Below, in pieces: positions 41,387-49,436 of a DNA stretch of 64,000 nucleotides. The notes under the pieces were generated by a model. It made no database searches. It saw only the letters and a program-made list of their open reading frames with translations, and was not told where the DNA came from. Within the stretch, counting starts at the first letter, position 1; each line of letters starts with the position of its first letter. The DNA is from an uncultured Desulfovibrio sp. GTDB lineage: Bacteria; Desulfobacterota; Desulfovibrionia; Desulfovibrionales; Desulfovibrionaceae. Made by a program: the position numbers and the translations under genes. The stretch is from assembly GCF_944324505.1 (NCBI RefSeq), contig NZ_CALUWO010000003.1, positions 1 through 64,000 on the forward strand, given 5' to 3'.

Positions 41387-42376
41387 CTAGCGCTGGCGCA
41401 GCAGCACAGCGCGGGAAGGCAGCACCAGTTCTGTCCAGTGGGCCTTGTAGCCCATGCGCTCCCCGGTGAGCGGCCCCATGTCATAGCGCAGGATGCCTTC
41501 TTCGCAGAGCCAGGCAATGGCTTCCAGTTGCAGCACATTGCCGATGGAGTCATGCGCCCATTGGGCATCATAGCTGAACTGCTGGCCGCGATAGACCGTG
41601 CCGGCCAGTCCGCCGAAGATGAACCCTATGTCGTGGTCCTCATGGCGGGCAAGAATGACGCGGGCATCGCCCGTCTCGGCCAGGCGCCGTATGAGCAGCT
41701 CGTAAAACTGGCGTGCCGGGGCCTCATTCATGCCGCAATGTCCCAGCCCCTTCCAGCTGCGTTCCTCCACGGCCAGCATGCGCGCATAGAGGCGGGCGGC
41801 TTCGTCTGGAGTGGCGGGCGCATGACGTTCAAAGACAATGCCCTTTTCCCTGGCTCTTCGGCAGGCGCGGCGCAGCTTGCTGCGATGATTGGCCGAGCGG
41901 CGGGAAAGGTATCCGTCCACACCTCCTTCCAGCGATGCGGCGCATTCGGCCTGTTCCTGTAGCAGGTAGCAGCGGAAATCCCGGCCGAAATGACGCAGCA
42001 GGCGCTGTTGTGCGTCGCCATCGGGGCGAAGGCCGCTGACAATGACCAGCGGCGTCGTGCCGGCGTGGCGACGGGCGGCAGCCTGGAGGTGCCGTGCCAG
42101 CAGGTCCGTGGCCTGCTCGCCCAGCAGGGGACAGCCGAAGAACCATGACGGTTCAAGGGGCATCCACTGCCGCCAGCCCGGCGCCACCTCTTCCTCGCAG
42201 AAGGCGGTGACGGCTCCATCCTCTTCATGGATATACAGGGGCAGGCCGGGCAGGAAGATGTGGTGAAAGGTCAGCTGCCATACGGGCTGACAGCAGAAGG
42301 GATCGATTTGTCCACTGTTGCGGGCCAGCCATGTCCATTGCGGATGGGCGAGGTTGGGGGCGGTGGGTTCGGTCAT
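41387..42376 (-). CDS. FemAB/GNAT-type acyltransferase
   Basis: 329 residues. The C-terminal half has the acetyltransferase fold of the BioF2/FemAB-like family: SANHRSKLRRACRRARE (about 161-177), LAVEERSWKGLG (about 203-214) and YDAQWAHDSIGNVLQLEAI (about 271-289), a usual core of proteins linked to polysaccharide or cell-envelope modification. No signal peptide. It starts at 42376, 125 bases after cstA on the same strand. The substrate is unknown. Confidence 0.7.
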   Translation of the reverse strand: MTEPTAPNLAHPQWTWLARNSGQIDPFCCQPVWQLTFHHIFLPGLPLYIHEEDGAVTAFCEEEVAPGWRQWMPLEPSWFFGCPLLGEQATDLLARHLQAAARRHAGTTPLVIVSGLRPDGDAQQRLLRHFGRDFRCYLLQEQAECAASLEGGVDGYLSRRSANHRSKLRRACRRAREKGIVFERHAPATPDEAARLYARMLAVEERSWKGLGHCGMNEAPARQFYELLIRRLAETGDARVILARHEDHDIGFIFGGLAGTVYRGQQFSYDAQWAHDSIGNVLQLEAIAWLCEEGILRYDMGPLTGERMGYKAHWTELVLPSRAVLLRQR

Positions 42377-42501
42377 GAGCTTTCGTGCTCCCGGCTGCGC
42401 GAACCAGCGTGGTGCAGTGCGGGATAGGTTGGCCGCCGGGCGTGGACGGGCCTGCGGGCCACCGTGTGGCGGGTGCGCAGGCCCGGAAGACCGGCGGGGA
42501 G

Positions 42502-44214
42502 CTAGCAGCTCTGGGGGGCTGCTGCCTTCCGACGGCTGCGCAGGCTCTGCCAGCCTTCCTTGACCAGCACCAGCGACAATGCCAGCAGAAGCAGGGCAAT
42601 GATCAGCTGCAGGGCCGCCACCATGCCGCCGCTGCCGTCAAGCAGCTTGCCGCCCTGTTCGATCACGCTCATGACCAGCGAGGTGAGAGTCACCACCAGC
42701 ATGAAGGCCATGGGCAGCATGAACATGCGGTTTTTGAGGGAAAGATCGTGCAGCCAGCAGGCCACGGCCAGCAGGGCCAGGGCAGCCAGCAGCTGATTGG
42801 CCGCGCCGAACAGGGGCCAGATGGCCGCATAGCCGCCGAAGCCCAGGGCCAGCCCCAGGCCCACGGTGACCACGGTGGCCACATACTTATTGGTCAGCAC
42901 GGCGCGCAGGCCGCGGACATCCCGGGGGGACTGCCCGGGCAGGAGCCAGAGTTCCTGAAACATGTAGCGCCCCAGGCGGGTGGCGGTGTCCAGCGAGGTG
43001 AGGCAGAAGGTGGACACGGCCAGAATCAGCAGACTGTAGGTGGCGTTTCGGCTGCCTTCGCTGTCCAGCCCGGCAAAGGCCAGCATCTGTGACACGCCGT
43101 CGGCCAGCACCTGGGTGGGTGTCTGGCCGCTGAAGCTGTTGCCGTTGCGGGTATAGATATAGCCCACGGCAATGAGGGAAATGATGCCCAGTGCGCATTC
43201 GATGAGCATGGCACCGTAGCCCACGGGCTTGGCGTCACGTTCATTGTCCAGCTGTTTGGAGGTGGTGCCGGAGGCCACGAGGGAATGAAAACCGGAAATG
43301 GCCCCGCAGGCAATGGTGATGAAGAGCGCCGGGAAAAGATACTGGCCGTTGACCTCAAATGCCGTAAAGGCCGGCAGCTCGATGGTGGGGCGGGCCGCCA
43401 CAATGCCCACCACGGAGGCCAGAATCATGGCATAGAGCAGAAAAGAACTCAGGTAATCGCGGGGCTGGAGCAGAATCCAGACCGGAGTCACCGAGGCCAC
43501 CAGAATGTAGACCCCCATGACGTACATCCACGTGGTATAGCTGGCGTAGATGGGGAATTTCAGGCCCAGAAAGATGATGCCGGCAATGCCTGCCACGCCG
43601 AGCAGGCTGGCTATGCCCAGGGGCATTTCCATGCGGTAGACCAGAATGCCGAAAATGATGGCCAGCACGATGAAAAGCAGGGAAATGGTGGCCGTGGTGC
43701 CGTTGACGGCATTGGTTACCGTATGGCCGTCCGCCGTGGTGACAAAGCCGTTGAAGGTGCCGGCCACAATGGAGCTGAAGGCCGCTACCACCAGAATGAG
43801 GGTCAGGAAGGAAAAGATGGTGAACAGGCGCTTGGCCCGCAGGCCGATGCTGCCGGCAATGATGGTGCCGATGGAGCGCCCCTTGTTGCGCAGGGAGGCA
43901 AAGAGCGAGCCGAAGTCGTGAACTGCTCCGATGAAGATGCCGCCGATGATGATCCAGACAAAGCAGGGCAGCCAGCCGAAAATGGCCGCCTGTATGGGGC
44001 CGTTGATGGGACCGGCGCCGGCAATGGACGAAAAATGATGCCCCAGCACAACCGGGGCACGGGCGGGCATGTAGTCCACGCCATCCTTGAACTCATGGGC
44101 CGGGGTGGGCCGCCGGCCATCAATGCCCCAGACTTTTTCCAGCCAGGAGCCGTAAACAACATATCCGAGGCCCAGCAGGGCCAGCCCGCCCAAAAGAAGA
44201 TACAGCGCGTTCAT
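42502..44214 (-). CDS. cstA: CstA-family carbon starvation transporter
   Basis: 570 residues with about 15 hydrophobic helices. The family signature is at the start: YGSWLEKVWGID and RAPVVLGHHFSSIAGAGPI (about 52-70), then IQAAIFGWLPCFVWIIIGG. CstA proteins import peptides or pyruvate under carbon limitation. This shorter form lacks the long C-terminal part of E. coli CstA (about 700 residues). It begins at 44214 (MNALYLLLGG). Confidence 0.92.
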   Translation of the reverse strand: MNALYLLLGGLALLGLGYVVYGSWLEKVWGIDGRRPTPAHEFKDGVDYMPARAPVVLGHHFSSIAGAGPINGPIQAAIFGWLPCFVWIIIGGIFIGAVHDFGSLFASLRNKGRSIGTIIAGSIGLRAKRLFTIFSFLTLILVVAAFSSIVAGTFNGFVTTADGHTVTNAVNGTTATISLLFIVLAIIFGILVYRMEMPLGIASLLGVAGIAGIIFLGLKFPIYASYTTWMYVMGVYILVASVTPVWILLQPRDYLSSFLLYAMILASVVGIVAARPTIELPAFTAFEVNGQYLFPALFITIACGAISGFHSLVASGTTSKQLDNERDAKPVGYGAMLIECALGIISLIAVGYIYTRNGNSFSGQTPTQVLADGVSQMLAFAGLDSEGSRNATYSLLILAVSTFCLTSLDTATRLGRYMFQELWLLPGQSPRDVRGLRAVLTNKYVATVVTVGLGLALGFGGYAAIWPLFGAANQLLAALALLAVACWLHDLSLKNRMFMLPMAFMLVVTLTSLVMSVIEQGGKLLDGSGGMVAALQLIIALLLLALSLVLVKEGWQSLRSRRKAAAPQSC

Positions 44215-44315
44215 GAAGCAGTGTTCCGTAAAAAAGAGAAATAGCCGTGTTCACAGCGGGGAACATGGCAAAAAAGAAGTGTACGTCCTGAACGGACCGT
44301 TTGGCAATGCGTATT

Positions 44316-44870
44316 TTAGTGCTGCGGTGTTGCGGCCGGCCCGGCCAGCGCCTGCCGCACAAAGGGCAGCAGATCACGGCGGGCGGCGGCACTGGCATGG
44401 ATGGTCGGGCAGCCGTCCGGTGCAGAGGGCGGCAGAACGGCCAGCGCGCGCAGGCGCATCCAGCCGTGCAGCCCCAGAAGAAAGCTTTTTCGGGTACGGC
44501 AGCCCGTCAGGGCCGCGCGCGCAGCGGCATCCGCCGACGGACAGAATATGATGAGACTGATACGGGAAGACATGTGCTCGCTGTGGGGGCGGATGCGCGA
44601 CAGGCCGTCATGCAGGGCCAGGTCGTGCGCCTGCTGCCACTGCCCCATATCCAGATGAGGCAGGGCCAGCAGGTAGACGTATTCGTGGCTTTCCGCAGCC
44701 CAGAGCGTGGCCTTTTTGCTCAGGAAATAGGCTTCATCGCGGGCATGGTAGCAGCAGGTGGCCAGCAGGGGCGGGCTGGGGGTGCGCTCCACATCAAAGG
44801 AAGCGGCGGCATAGGCTGCGCACAGGCGGTCGATGCCGGACAGGGCAAAGGCGGACGGGGTGACGGGCAT
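44316..44870 (-). CDS. Protein of unknown function upstream of cstA
   Basis: 184 residues starting MPVTPSAFALSGIDRLCAAY behind GAGGATACC. The pattern TCCYHARDEAYFLSKKATLWAAESHEYVYLL suggests an alpha/beta domain, with a second half RISLIIFCPSADAAARAAL. No catalytic motif recognised. It ends 101 bases before cstA on the same strand, and a terminator with a structured element lies upstream of its start (44959-45052), so it may have its own promoter between 44871 and 44958. Confidence 0.6.
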   Translation of the reverse strand: MPVTPSAFALSGIDRLCAAYAAASFDVERTPSPPLLATCCYHARDEAYFLSKKATLWAAESHEYVYLLALPHLDMGQWQQAHDLALHDGLSRIRPHSEHMSSRISLIIFCPSADAAARAALTGCRTRKSFLLGLHGWMRLRALAVLPPSAPDGCPTIHASAAARRDLLPFVRQALAGPAATPQH

Positions 44871-45309
44871 GGTATCCTCGTGGGGAACAGGCTGTTCCTG
44901 GGGGACAGTATAGCGCCGGGCTTTCCGCTGCGGAAGTCCCGTCGGCAGTGGCCGCGGCAAAAAAAGGGGACCGCCATGGAGGCGGTCCCGGTGAGGCTGT
45001 CCGAGAGAGGGGGGAGTGCCATAGGTGCAAGGAGAAGGGCACTTCTCGGACAATGGGGGGAAGCAGGTTGGCCCTGCCGCGGGAATCATGCCGGGCATGA
45101 CCGTTGCCGGCAGGGAAACATACAAAAACGGAACACGGGGGCCTGGGCTGACGGGAGAACGACCGGTGCGGCGCCTGTGCGCTGCCGGCGGCAGCGGGGG
45201 CCATGTGGCGAACGGCCACCGGACACCGGCCTTGCCCAGCATGCGACGGGCTGAGCTTTCCGGCATGCTGCCGGTGGTTTGTTGTGCGGACGGCATGGTG
45301 TGCCCGTTT
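44871..45309. other. Intergenic region between the WYL regulator and the 44316 gene
   Basis: About 440 bases with no convincing protein gene. It holds the structured element and terminator at 44959-45052. The remainder (45053-45309) is GC-rich and featureless apart from short repeats such as GCCGGCA. Confidence 0.55.
44959..45052 (-). ncRNA. Candidate small RNA with intrinsic terminator
   Basis: Read on the minus strand, a long hairpin opens at 45052: TGTCCGAGA (45044-45052) pairs with TCTCGGACA (44998-45006), and an inner AGTGCC/GGCACT stem (45038-45043 with 45015-45020) forms after a C-rich asymmetric bulge. Then GGGACCGCC (44981-44989) pairs with GGCGGTCCC (44967-44975), followed by seven T ending at 44959. 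This looks like a small RNA ending in its own terminator, or the leader of the gene at 44870. No clear promoter was found upstream. Confidence 0.4.
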
Positions 45310-46260
45310 TCAGCGTTCGTCCTCCTCACCTTCCAGAACGGTGGCATCCTTGCCGAACTGGCGCGACCAGCGGATGACCTCCATGGGTTCTGCCACGTCC
45401 AGCGAAAGGATGATGCCGCCATCTGGCGTTTCTTCCAGCTGCTGACTGTCATGCCAGTGTTTTTCCCGGATGTAGGGCGCCACATGGCGGCTGAAACGCA
45501 CGCGCACATGGTGCGCTTCCTCTCCCAGAAAAGTCATGAAGGCATGCTTCATGCGTTCCTGAAAACCGTCGTCTTCCCGGGTGCTGGGCGGCAGGCACAG
45601 GCCCGTGGGCTTGATGTCCCGTATGCGGCTCAGGCGGAAGACCTTCCAGGCAGGCGGCACATCGTCAACGGTCCGTGCATAGAGATAGAGGGTGCGCTGG
45701 CGCATATAGATGCGGCGCGGGTCCACGGTACGCCAGCGTTCCGTCCAGTCGGCACTGCGGCAGTAAAGCATCTTCAGGCGTCGTCCTTCGGCGATGGCAC
45801 GGGTGAGCGCGGTATAGACTTTCGGCAGGATGCCGTAGGCCTTTTCCGTCACTTCCGTATCAAAGCACTGGAGCAGCTGCTCACGGAACGGGGAGGGCAG
45901 GCCCCCCACAAGCTTGCGGCCTACTTCCACGGCTTTGGCCGCCAGCAGGCCATCGCCGCAGGCGCTGAGATGTTCCAGCGCAAACAGCAGGGTAACGCGG
46001 TCTGAAAGGCTGAGGTCCGTCAGGGGGGTCAGGCGGTCTTCCACAATCTGAAAGCCACTGCATTTGCGATAGTCAAAGCGAAACCCCAGGGCCGCAAGGG
46101 CCTCCCTGTCCTTGTAGAACTGACTGCGCGAGATGCCCAGCGTTCGCAGAAGCTGTTCCAGAGACTGGGCAGGAGTATTGCGAAGCTCCTGAATAATATG
46201 CAAAAGTCGCAGGATACGGGGCGATTCCGTGCCGGGGGGGGACTTTTCCTGCCTGTTCAT
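45310..46260 (-). CDS. WYL-domain transcription regulator
   Basis: 316 residues starting MNRQEKSPPGTESPRILRLL behind CAGGAGCAG. An N-terminal helix-turn-helix (about 18-70, with LRTLGISRSQFYKDREAL) is followed by a WYL domain (about 145-235, with KMLYCRSADWTERWRTVDPRRI and TLYLYARTVDD) and a C-terminal WCX-like extension (HHVRVRFSRHVAPYIREKHW). WYL proteins sense nucleic acids or small ligands and regulate defence or stress genes. Its promoter and a 22-base palindrome lie upstream. A lone regulator, with no defence genes visible beside it. Confidence 0.85.
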   Translation of the reverse strand: MNRQEKSPPGTESPRILRLLHIIQELRNTPAQSLEQLLRTLGISRSQFYKDREALAALGFRFDYRKCSGFQIVEDRLTPLTDLSLSDRVTLLFALEHLSACGDGLLAAKAVEVGRKLVGGLPSPFREQLLQCFDTEVTEKAYGILPKVYTALTRAIAEGRRLKMLYCRSADWTERWRTVDPRRIYMRQRTLYLYARTVDDVPPAWKVFRLSRIRDIKPTGLCLPPSTREDDGFQERMKHAFMTFLGEEAHHVRVRFSRHVAPYIREKHWHDSQQLEETPDGGIILSLDVAEPMEVIRWSRQFGKDATVLEGEEDER

Positions 46261-46289
46261 GACTGCTCCTGAACCGATGATATGGCATG

Positions 46290-46319
46290 ACTATAACGCA
46301 AAAACTGTCTTTCTCTCAA
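46290..46319 (-). promoter_or_regulatory. Promoter of the WYL regulator
   Basis: On the minus strand TTGAGA (46314-46319) and TATAGT (46290-46295) are separated by 18 bases; each differs from consensus at one position. The start codon is 30 bases downstream. Confidence 0.6.
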
Positions 46320-46333
46320 GCCTAATATCTGAA

Positions 46334-46355
46334 CAGTCCACACATGGGTGGACTG
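46334..46355. promoter_or_regulatory. Palindrome upstream of the WYL promoter
   Basis: CAGTCCAC (46334-46341) and GTGGACTG (46348-46355) are perfect arms around six bases. It sits 15 bases upstream of the -35 box and is 118 bases beyond the LysR stop. No T-run follows on either strand, so it is more likely a regulator site, perhaps autoregulatory, than a terminator. Confidence 0.45.
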
Positions 46356-46472
46356 AAAAGACCGGTAGCAGCCTGTTGCGTGTGCTGTATCATGGCGCCG
46401 GGCGGGAACAGGCCGGGCGGGAACTGCGGGAGCAGGCCGGCAATGCTCGGAACGGCATGGGCGCTCTGCGGT

Positions 46473-47534
46473 TCAGCGGGAAGGCGGACGGGACGCTGCT
46501 GCCGCCGGAATGGACTGGCCGTCCGCCGGGGCAGTTGCGTCACATCCGGGAAGCAGCAGGGCATGCGGGTGTGCCTGCCGGTCTGACGGGGGCGCTGCCG
46601 GGCCGGCGGACGAGGGGATGCAGTGCTCGCGCACAAGGCGCAGCAGGGCGGCTGCCTGGGGGCTGGGCAATGTGCGCTGGCGCAGAAAAAGACCGTAGAT
46701 GACATTGGGAAAAAGGTGGTCCAGCGGCTGAATGTTCAGTCCCTCCCAGGAGGAACCGAGCCAGGCGCGCAGACAGACTTCATCCACGATGGCAGCGCCC
46801 AGGCCGCTGCGCGCGTAGTGCAGCAGGGCGGCATGGTCATTGACGGACAGGACGGTGGCAAGCTGGGCCGCGTCCACGGCACGATCCAGGCCGCAGGGCG
46901 GCAGGGCCAGATGCCCGTTGCGGTCTCTGGCGGCAACGCTGATGAAGGGCAGGTTGCGCAGGTCCCGCAGCGTGGGGACGGCGGGCAGGGAAACGCCGTG
47001 CCCCGTGCGCAGCACCAGCATGGGCCGGGCCTTGAACAGGGTTTCAAAACTGCCGCTTTCCGGAACATCGGTGACGCCCGGCAGGCCGATATCGGCCCGG
47101 GCCTCGTCCACTGCCGCAAGCACCTCGTGGGACAGGGCATGCAGGATATGCACGTCCACCTGGGGATTTTCCCTGATGAAGCGCTGCAGCGGCGCGGCAA
47201 GCAGGGTGGCGACAGCAGGCGGACAGGCCATGACCACCCTGCCCCGGAGCTGGCCGTCATGGCAGCCTACGTCGGCCCGCATGCCCTGCAGGGCTTCAAA
47301 GGTGGTGATGGTCCATTCCAGCAGTTTCCTGCCATCTTCCGTGATGTGCATGCGCTTTTTGCTGCGTTCGAAAAGCTGCGTGTTCAGTTCCCGCTCAAGG
47401 GAGCTGATTTGGTAGCTGATGGTGGAGGGATTGCGGTGCATGAGTGTCGCGGCCTGCCGCACGCTGCCGGTCTTGGCCACGTAGTAGAAGCCGCGCAGCC
47501 ACTGGAGAAAGTCGCCGTTCAGTTCTTCGAGCAT
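46473..47534 (-). CDS. LysR-type transcription regulator
   Basis: 353 residues starting MLEELNGDFLQWLRGFYYVA. The N-terminal winged helix is clear (TGSVRQAATLMHRNPSTISYQISSLEREL, about 22-50), followed by the linker helix and a ligand-binding domain (about 90-300). The C-terminal tail past 310 is Pro/Ala-rich and unusual. Divergent from the DUF697 gene at 47757, so that gene is a likely target; the ligand is unknown. Confidence 0.88.
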   Translation of the reverse strand: MLEELNGDFLQWLRGFYYVAKTGSVRQAATLMHRNPSTISYQISSLERELNTQLFERSKKRMHITEDGRKLLEWTITTFEALQGMRADVGCHDGQLRGRVVMACPPAVATLLAAPLQRFIRENPQVDVHILHALSHEVLAAVDEARADIGLPGVTDVPESGSFETLFKARPMLVLRTGHGVSLPAVPTLRDLRNLPFISVAARDRNGHLALPPCGLDRAVDAAQLATVLSVNDHAALLHYARSGLGAAIVDEVCLRAWLGSSWEGLNIQPLDHLFPNVIYGLFLRQRTLPSPQAAALLRLVREHCIPSSAGPAAPPSDRQAHPHALLLPGCDATAPADGQSIPAAAASRPPSR

Positions 47535-47756
47535 AGGGGTCCGCCTGTTCTGTTTTTTCAAACGATACTGTTTTTTTGTCCGGCAGGGGAGGGGGCAGAC
47601 AGGGCGTTTTTGCGGGAAAAATGGTGGCGTTTTTTTCCGGAAGCAGCTCCTGCCGGGCGCTTCCCCCTTTTCTTTTGCCGCAGGCGTCCTATATGAAGGA
47701 GGGACTGTCATCCGACGACGTGCTCCCATAGCCGAATTTTTCAAGGAGGAATGGTC

Positions 47757-49217
47757 ATGCCGTCCCTTGTTCGTGTTCTGAAGATTCTTGCCGCCCTGCT
47801 CATGCTGGGCATTTTCCTGTTGTTTTTGCAGCTCAATGGGCAGGCCATGCTGTTTGTGGAAGGCATGGCGCCCGGCTGGGGCTGGCTGGCCTGGCTGCTT
47901 CTGGCCGGAGCGGAACTGCTGGCCCTGGCGGTGCTGATCTGGTCCTGTATGGTCCGTCCCGCTCCGCTGCGCCTGCGCCCAGAGGCCACGGAGGAAGAGC
48001 GCCGGGCCTTCATGGCGGAGCTGGCGCGCCGTCTGCGGTACAATACGCATGTGCGCGCGGCCGGTCTTGATGCGCAGGCTCCGGATTTCGTGCCCTGCGC
48101 CCTGACCGTGCTGGATGCCGAGGCGGACAAGGCCATCAGCGCCGATGCCAAGCGCATCTTTCTGGGAACAGCGCTGGCCCAGAACGGCCGTCTGGATGCG
48201 CTGATTGTCTTTCTTTCCCTGTGCCGCATGGTCTGGAAGGTTTCCGCCATCTACAATCAGCGCCCCTCGCTGAAGGACGTGTGGAACGTGTACACGGCGG
48301 TTTCCTCCGCCACGTTCATTGCCTTTTCACTGGATGCGCTGGACATTCCCCGCACCATCAGCGAGGCCATGTCTTCCCTTGTTCCCGTGGTGACGCCGGC
48401 CCTGACCACAGCCTCGCTGCCTGTGGTGGGGGCCTCGGTGCAGTTCTTTACCAATGCCACCATTGACGGTGCTGCCAATGCCCTGCTGGCTGTGCGGGTG
48501 GGCATGTCCACCAAGCGGGTGTTCCGCCTTGCCGCAGAAGCGCAGGAGGCCCACGGAACGGCGAGCCTGAAGGAATGTTCGCGCATGCTGCTCGCCATTT
48601 CGCAGGAATGTGTGACGGAAGTGGTCAGGGCCTTGAAGGAGCAGTTCAGGGAACTGGGAGGATGTGCCGTGGATACGGTGAAGGAGGCCGCCAGCTCCTG
48701 CGGTGATGCCGTGGGCCGTGCCGCCGATGCGGTGGGCAGCGGTGTACGCTCCGCGGTGAATAGTGTGGGCGATGGCGTAAGTGCTGCCGGTGCGGCCGTG
48801 CGTCGCGGCAGCAGTGCTGTGGTGGATGCGGTGGACAGCGGCACAAGCGCCACGGTGCATGCCGTAGGCCGTGCCGCCGATGCGGTGGGCAGCGGTGTAC
48901 GCTCCGCGGTGAATAGTGTGGGCGATGGCGTAAGCGCTGCCGGTGCGGCCGTGCGCCGCGGCAGCAGTGCCGTGGTGGATGCGGTGGACAGCGGCACAAG
49001 CGCTACGGTGCATGCCGTGGGCCGAGCCGCTGATGCGGTGGGTAGTGGTGTACGCTCTGCGGTGCACAGTGTGGAAGACGGGGTAAGCGCCACGGCGGGG
49101 TCTGTGGAAGCCGTGCTGCGGCGCTGCCTGGGCTGGAGAAAGAAGACGCCGCCCCAGGATGCCGCGGACCATGGTCCAGACAGGCCAGCTGACGGAGATA
49201 CGGCGGAACGACGCTGA
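47757..49217 (+). CDS. DUF697-type membrane protein with C-terminal 51-residue repeats
   Basis: 486 residues from the ATG at 47757; the ATG at 47751 touches AAGGAGG and is too close. Two N-terminal helices (about 8-24 and 38-60) are followed by a DUF697/YcjF-like domain (about 85-260, ending ATIDGAANALLAVRVGMSTKR). Residues about 318-447 are near-identical 51-residue repeats rich in Ala, Val, Ser and Gly (AVGRAADAVGSGVRSAVNSV), an amphipathic helix-like pattern. DUF697 proteins are often partnered with GTPases; none is adjacent. Divergent from the LysR gene. Confidence 0.75.
   Translation: MPSLVRVLKILAALLMLGIFLLFLQLNGQAMLFVEGMAPGWGWLAWLLLAGAELLALAVLIWSCMVRPAPLRLRPEATEEERRAFMAELARRLRYNTHVRAAGLDAQAPDFVPCALTVLDAEADKAISADAKRIFLGTALAQNGRLDALIVFLSLCRMVWKVSAIYNQRPSLKDVWNVYTAVSSATFIAFSLDALDIPRTISEAMSSLVPVVTPALTTASLPVVGASVQFFTNATIDGAANALLAVRVGMSTKRVFRLAAEAQEAHGTASLKECSRMLLAISQECVTEVVRALKEQFRELGGCAVDTVKEAASSCGDAVGRAADAVGSGVRSAVNSVGDGVSAAGAAVRRGSSAVVDAVDSGTSATVHAVGRAADAVGSGVRSAVNSVGDGVSAAGAAVRRGSSAVVDAVDSGTSATVHAVGRAADAVGSGVRSAVHSVEDGVSATAGSVEAVLRRCLGWRKKTPPQDAADHGPDRPADGDTAERR
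48708..49100 (+). repeat. 153-bp coding tandem repeat in the DUF697 gene
   Basis: Copy 1 (48708-48860) and copy 2 (48861-49013) are almost identical base for base. Copy 3 begins at 49014 and diverges after about 60 bases. Each unit encodes 51 residues in frame. The near identity points to a recent duplication or ongoing homogenisation, and the copy number may vary between strains. Not CRISPR: no spacers. Confidence 0.9.
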
Positions 49218-49345
49218 ACGCGCGGCGCATGACGGGAATACGGGCCGCATGCGCCGCCATGAGGACCGTTCTGTTTACAGAGATACCCGGCGCAGACCAG
49301 GAAAAGCCGCATGCGGCGCAGGCACTGCTGCCGGAGCGTATAGGG

Positions 49346-49380
49346 CAGCGCCCCGCCGGATTTTCCGGTGGGGCGCTGTT
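49346..49380. terminator. Hairpin between convergent genes
   Basis: CAGCGCCCCGCCGG and CCGGTGGGGCGCTG (49346-49378) form a 14-pair stem with one mismatch around a five-base loop of A and T. It lies between the DUF697 gene and the glycogen operon, which converge, so it may act on both strands, though T-runs are short. Confidence 0.55.
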
Positions 49381-49436
49381 GTCAGGCCATTCTGGCGCTG
49401 TGTCGGATCAGGCAGAGGGGCTGAGGCGTCTGGCCG

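Noticed and set aside
45310-46260. WYL regulator as part of a phage-defence island
   Set aside because: No nuclease, CBASS, BREX or restriction genes are seen beside it; neighbours are metabolic or unknown genes.
48708-49100. Possible CRISPR array
   Set aside because: Repeats are 153 bases, in frame and without spacers, so they are a protein repeat.
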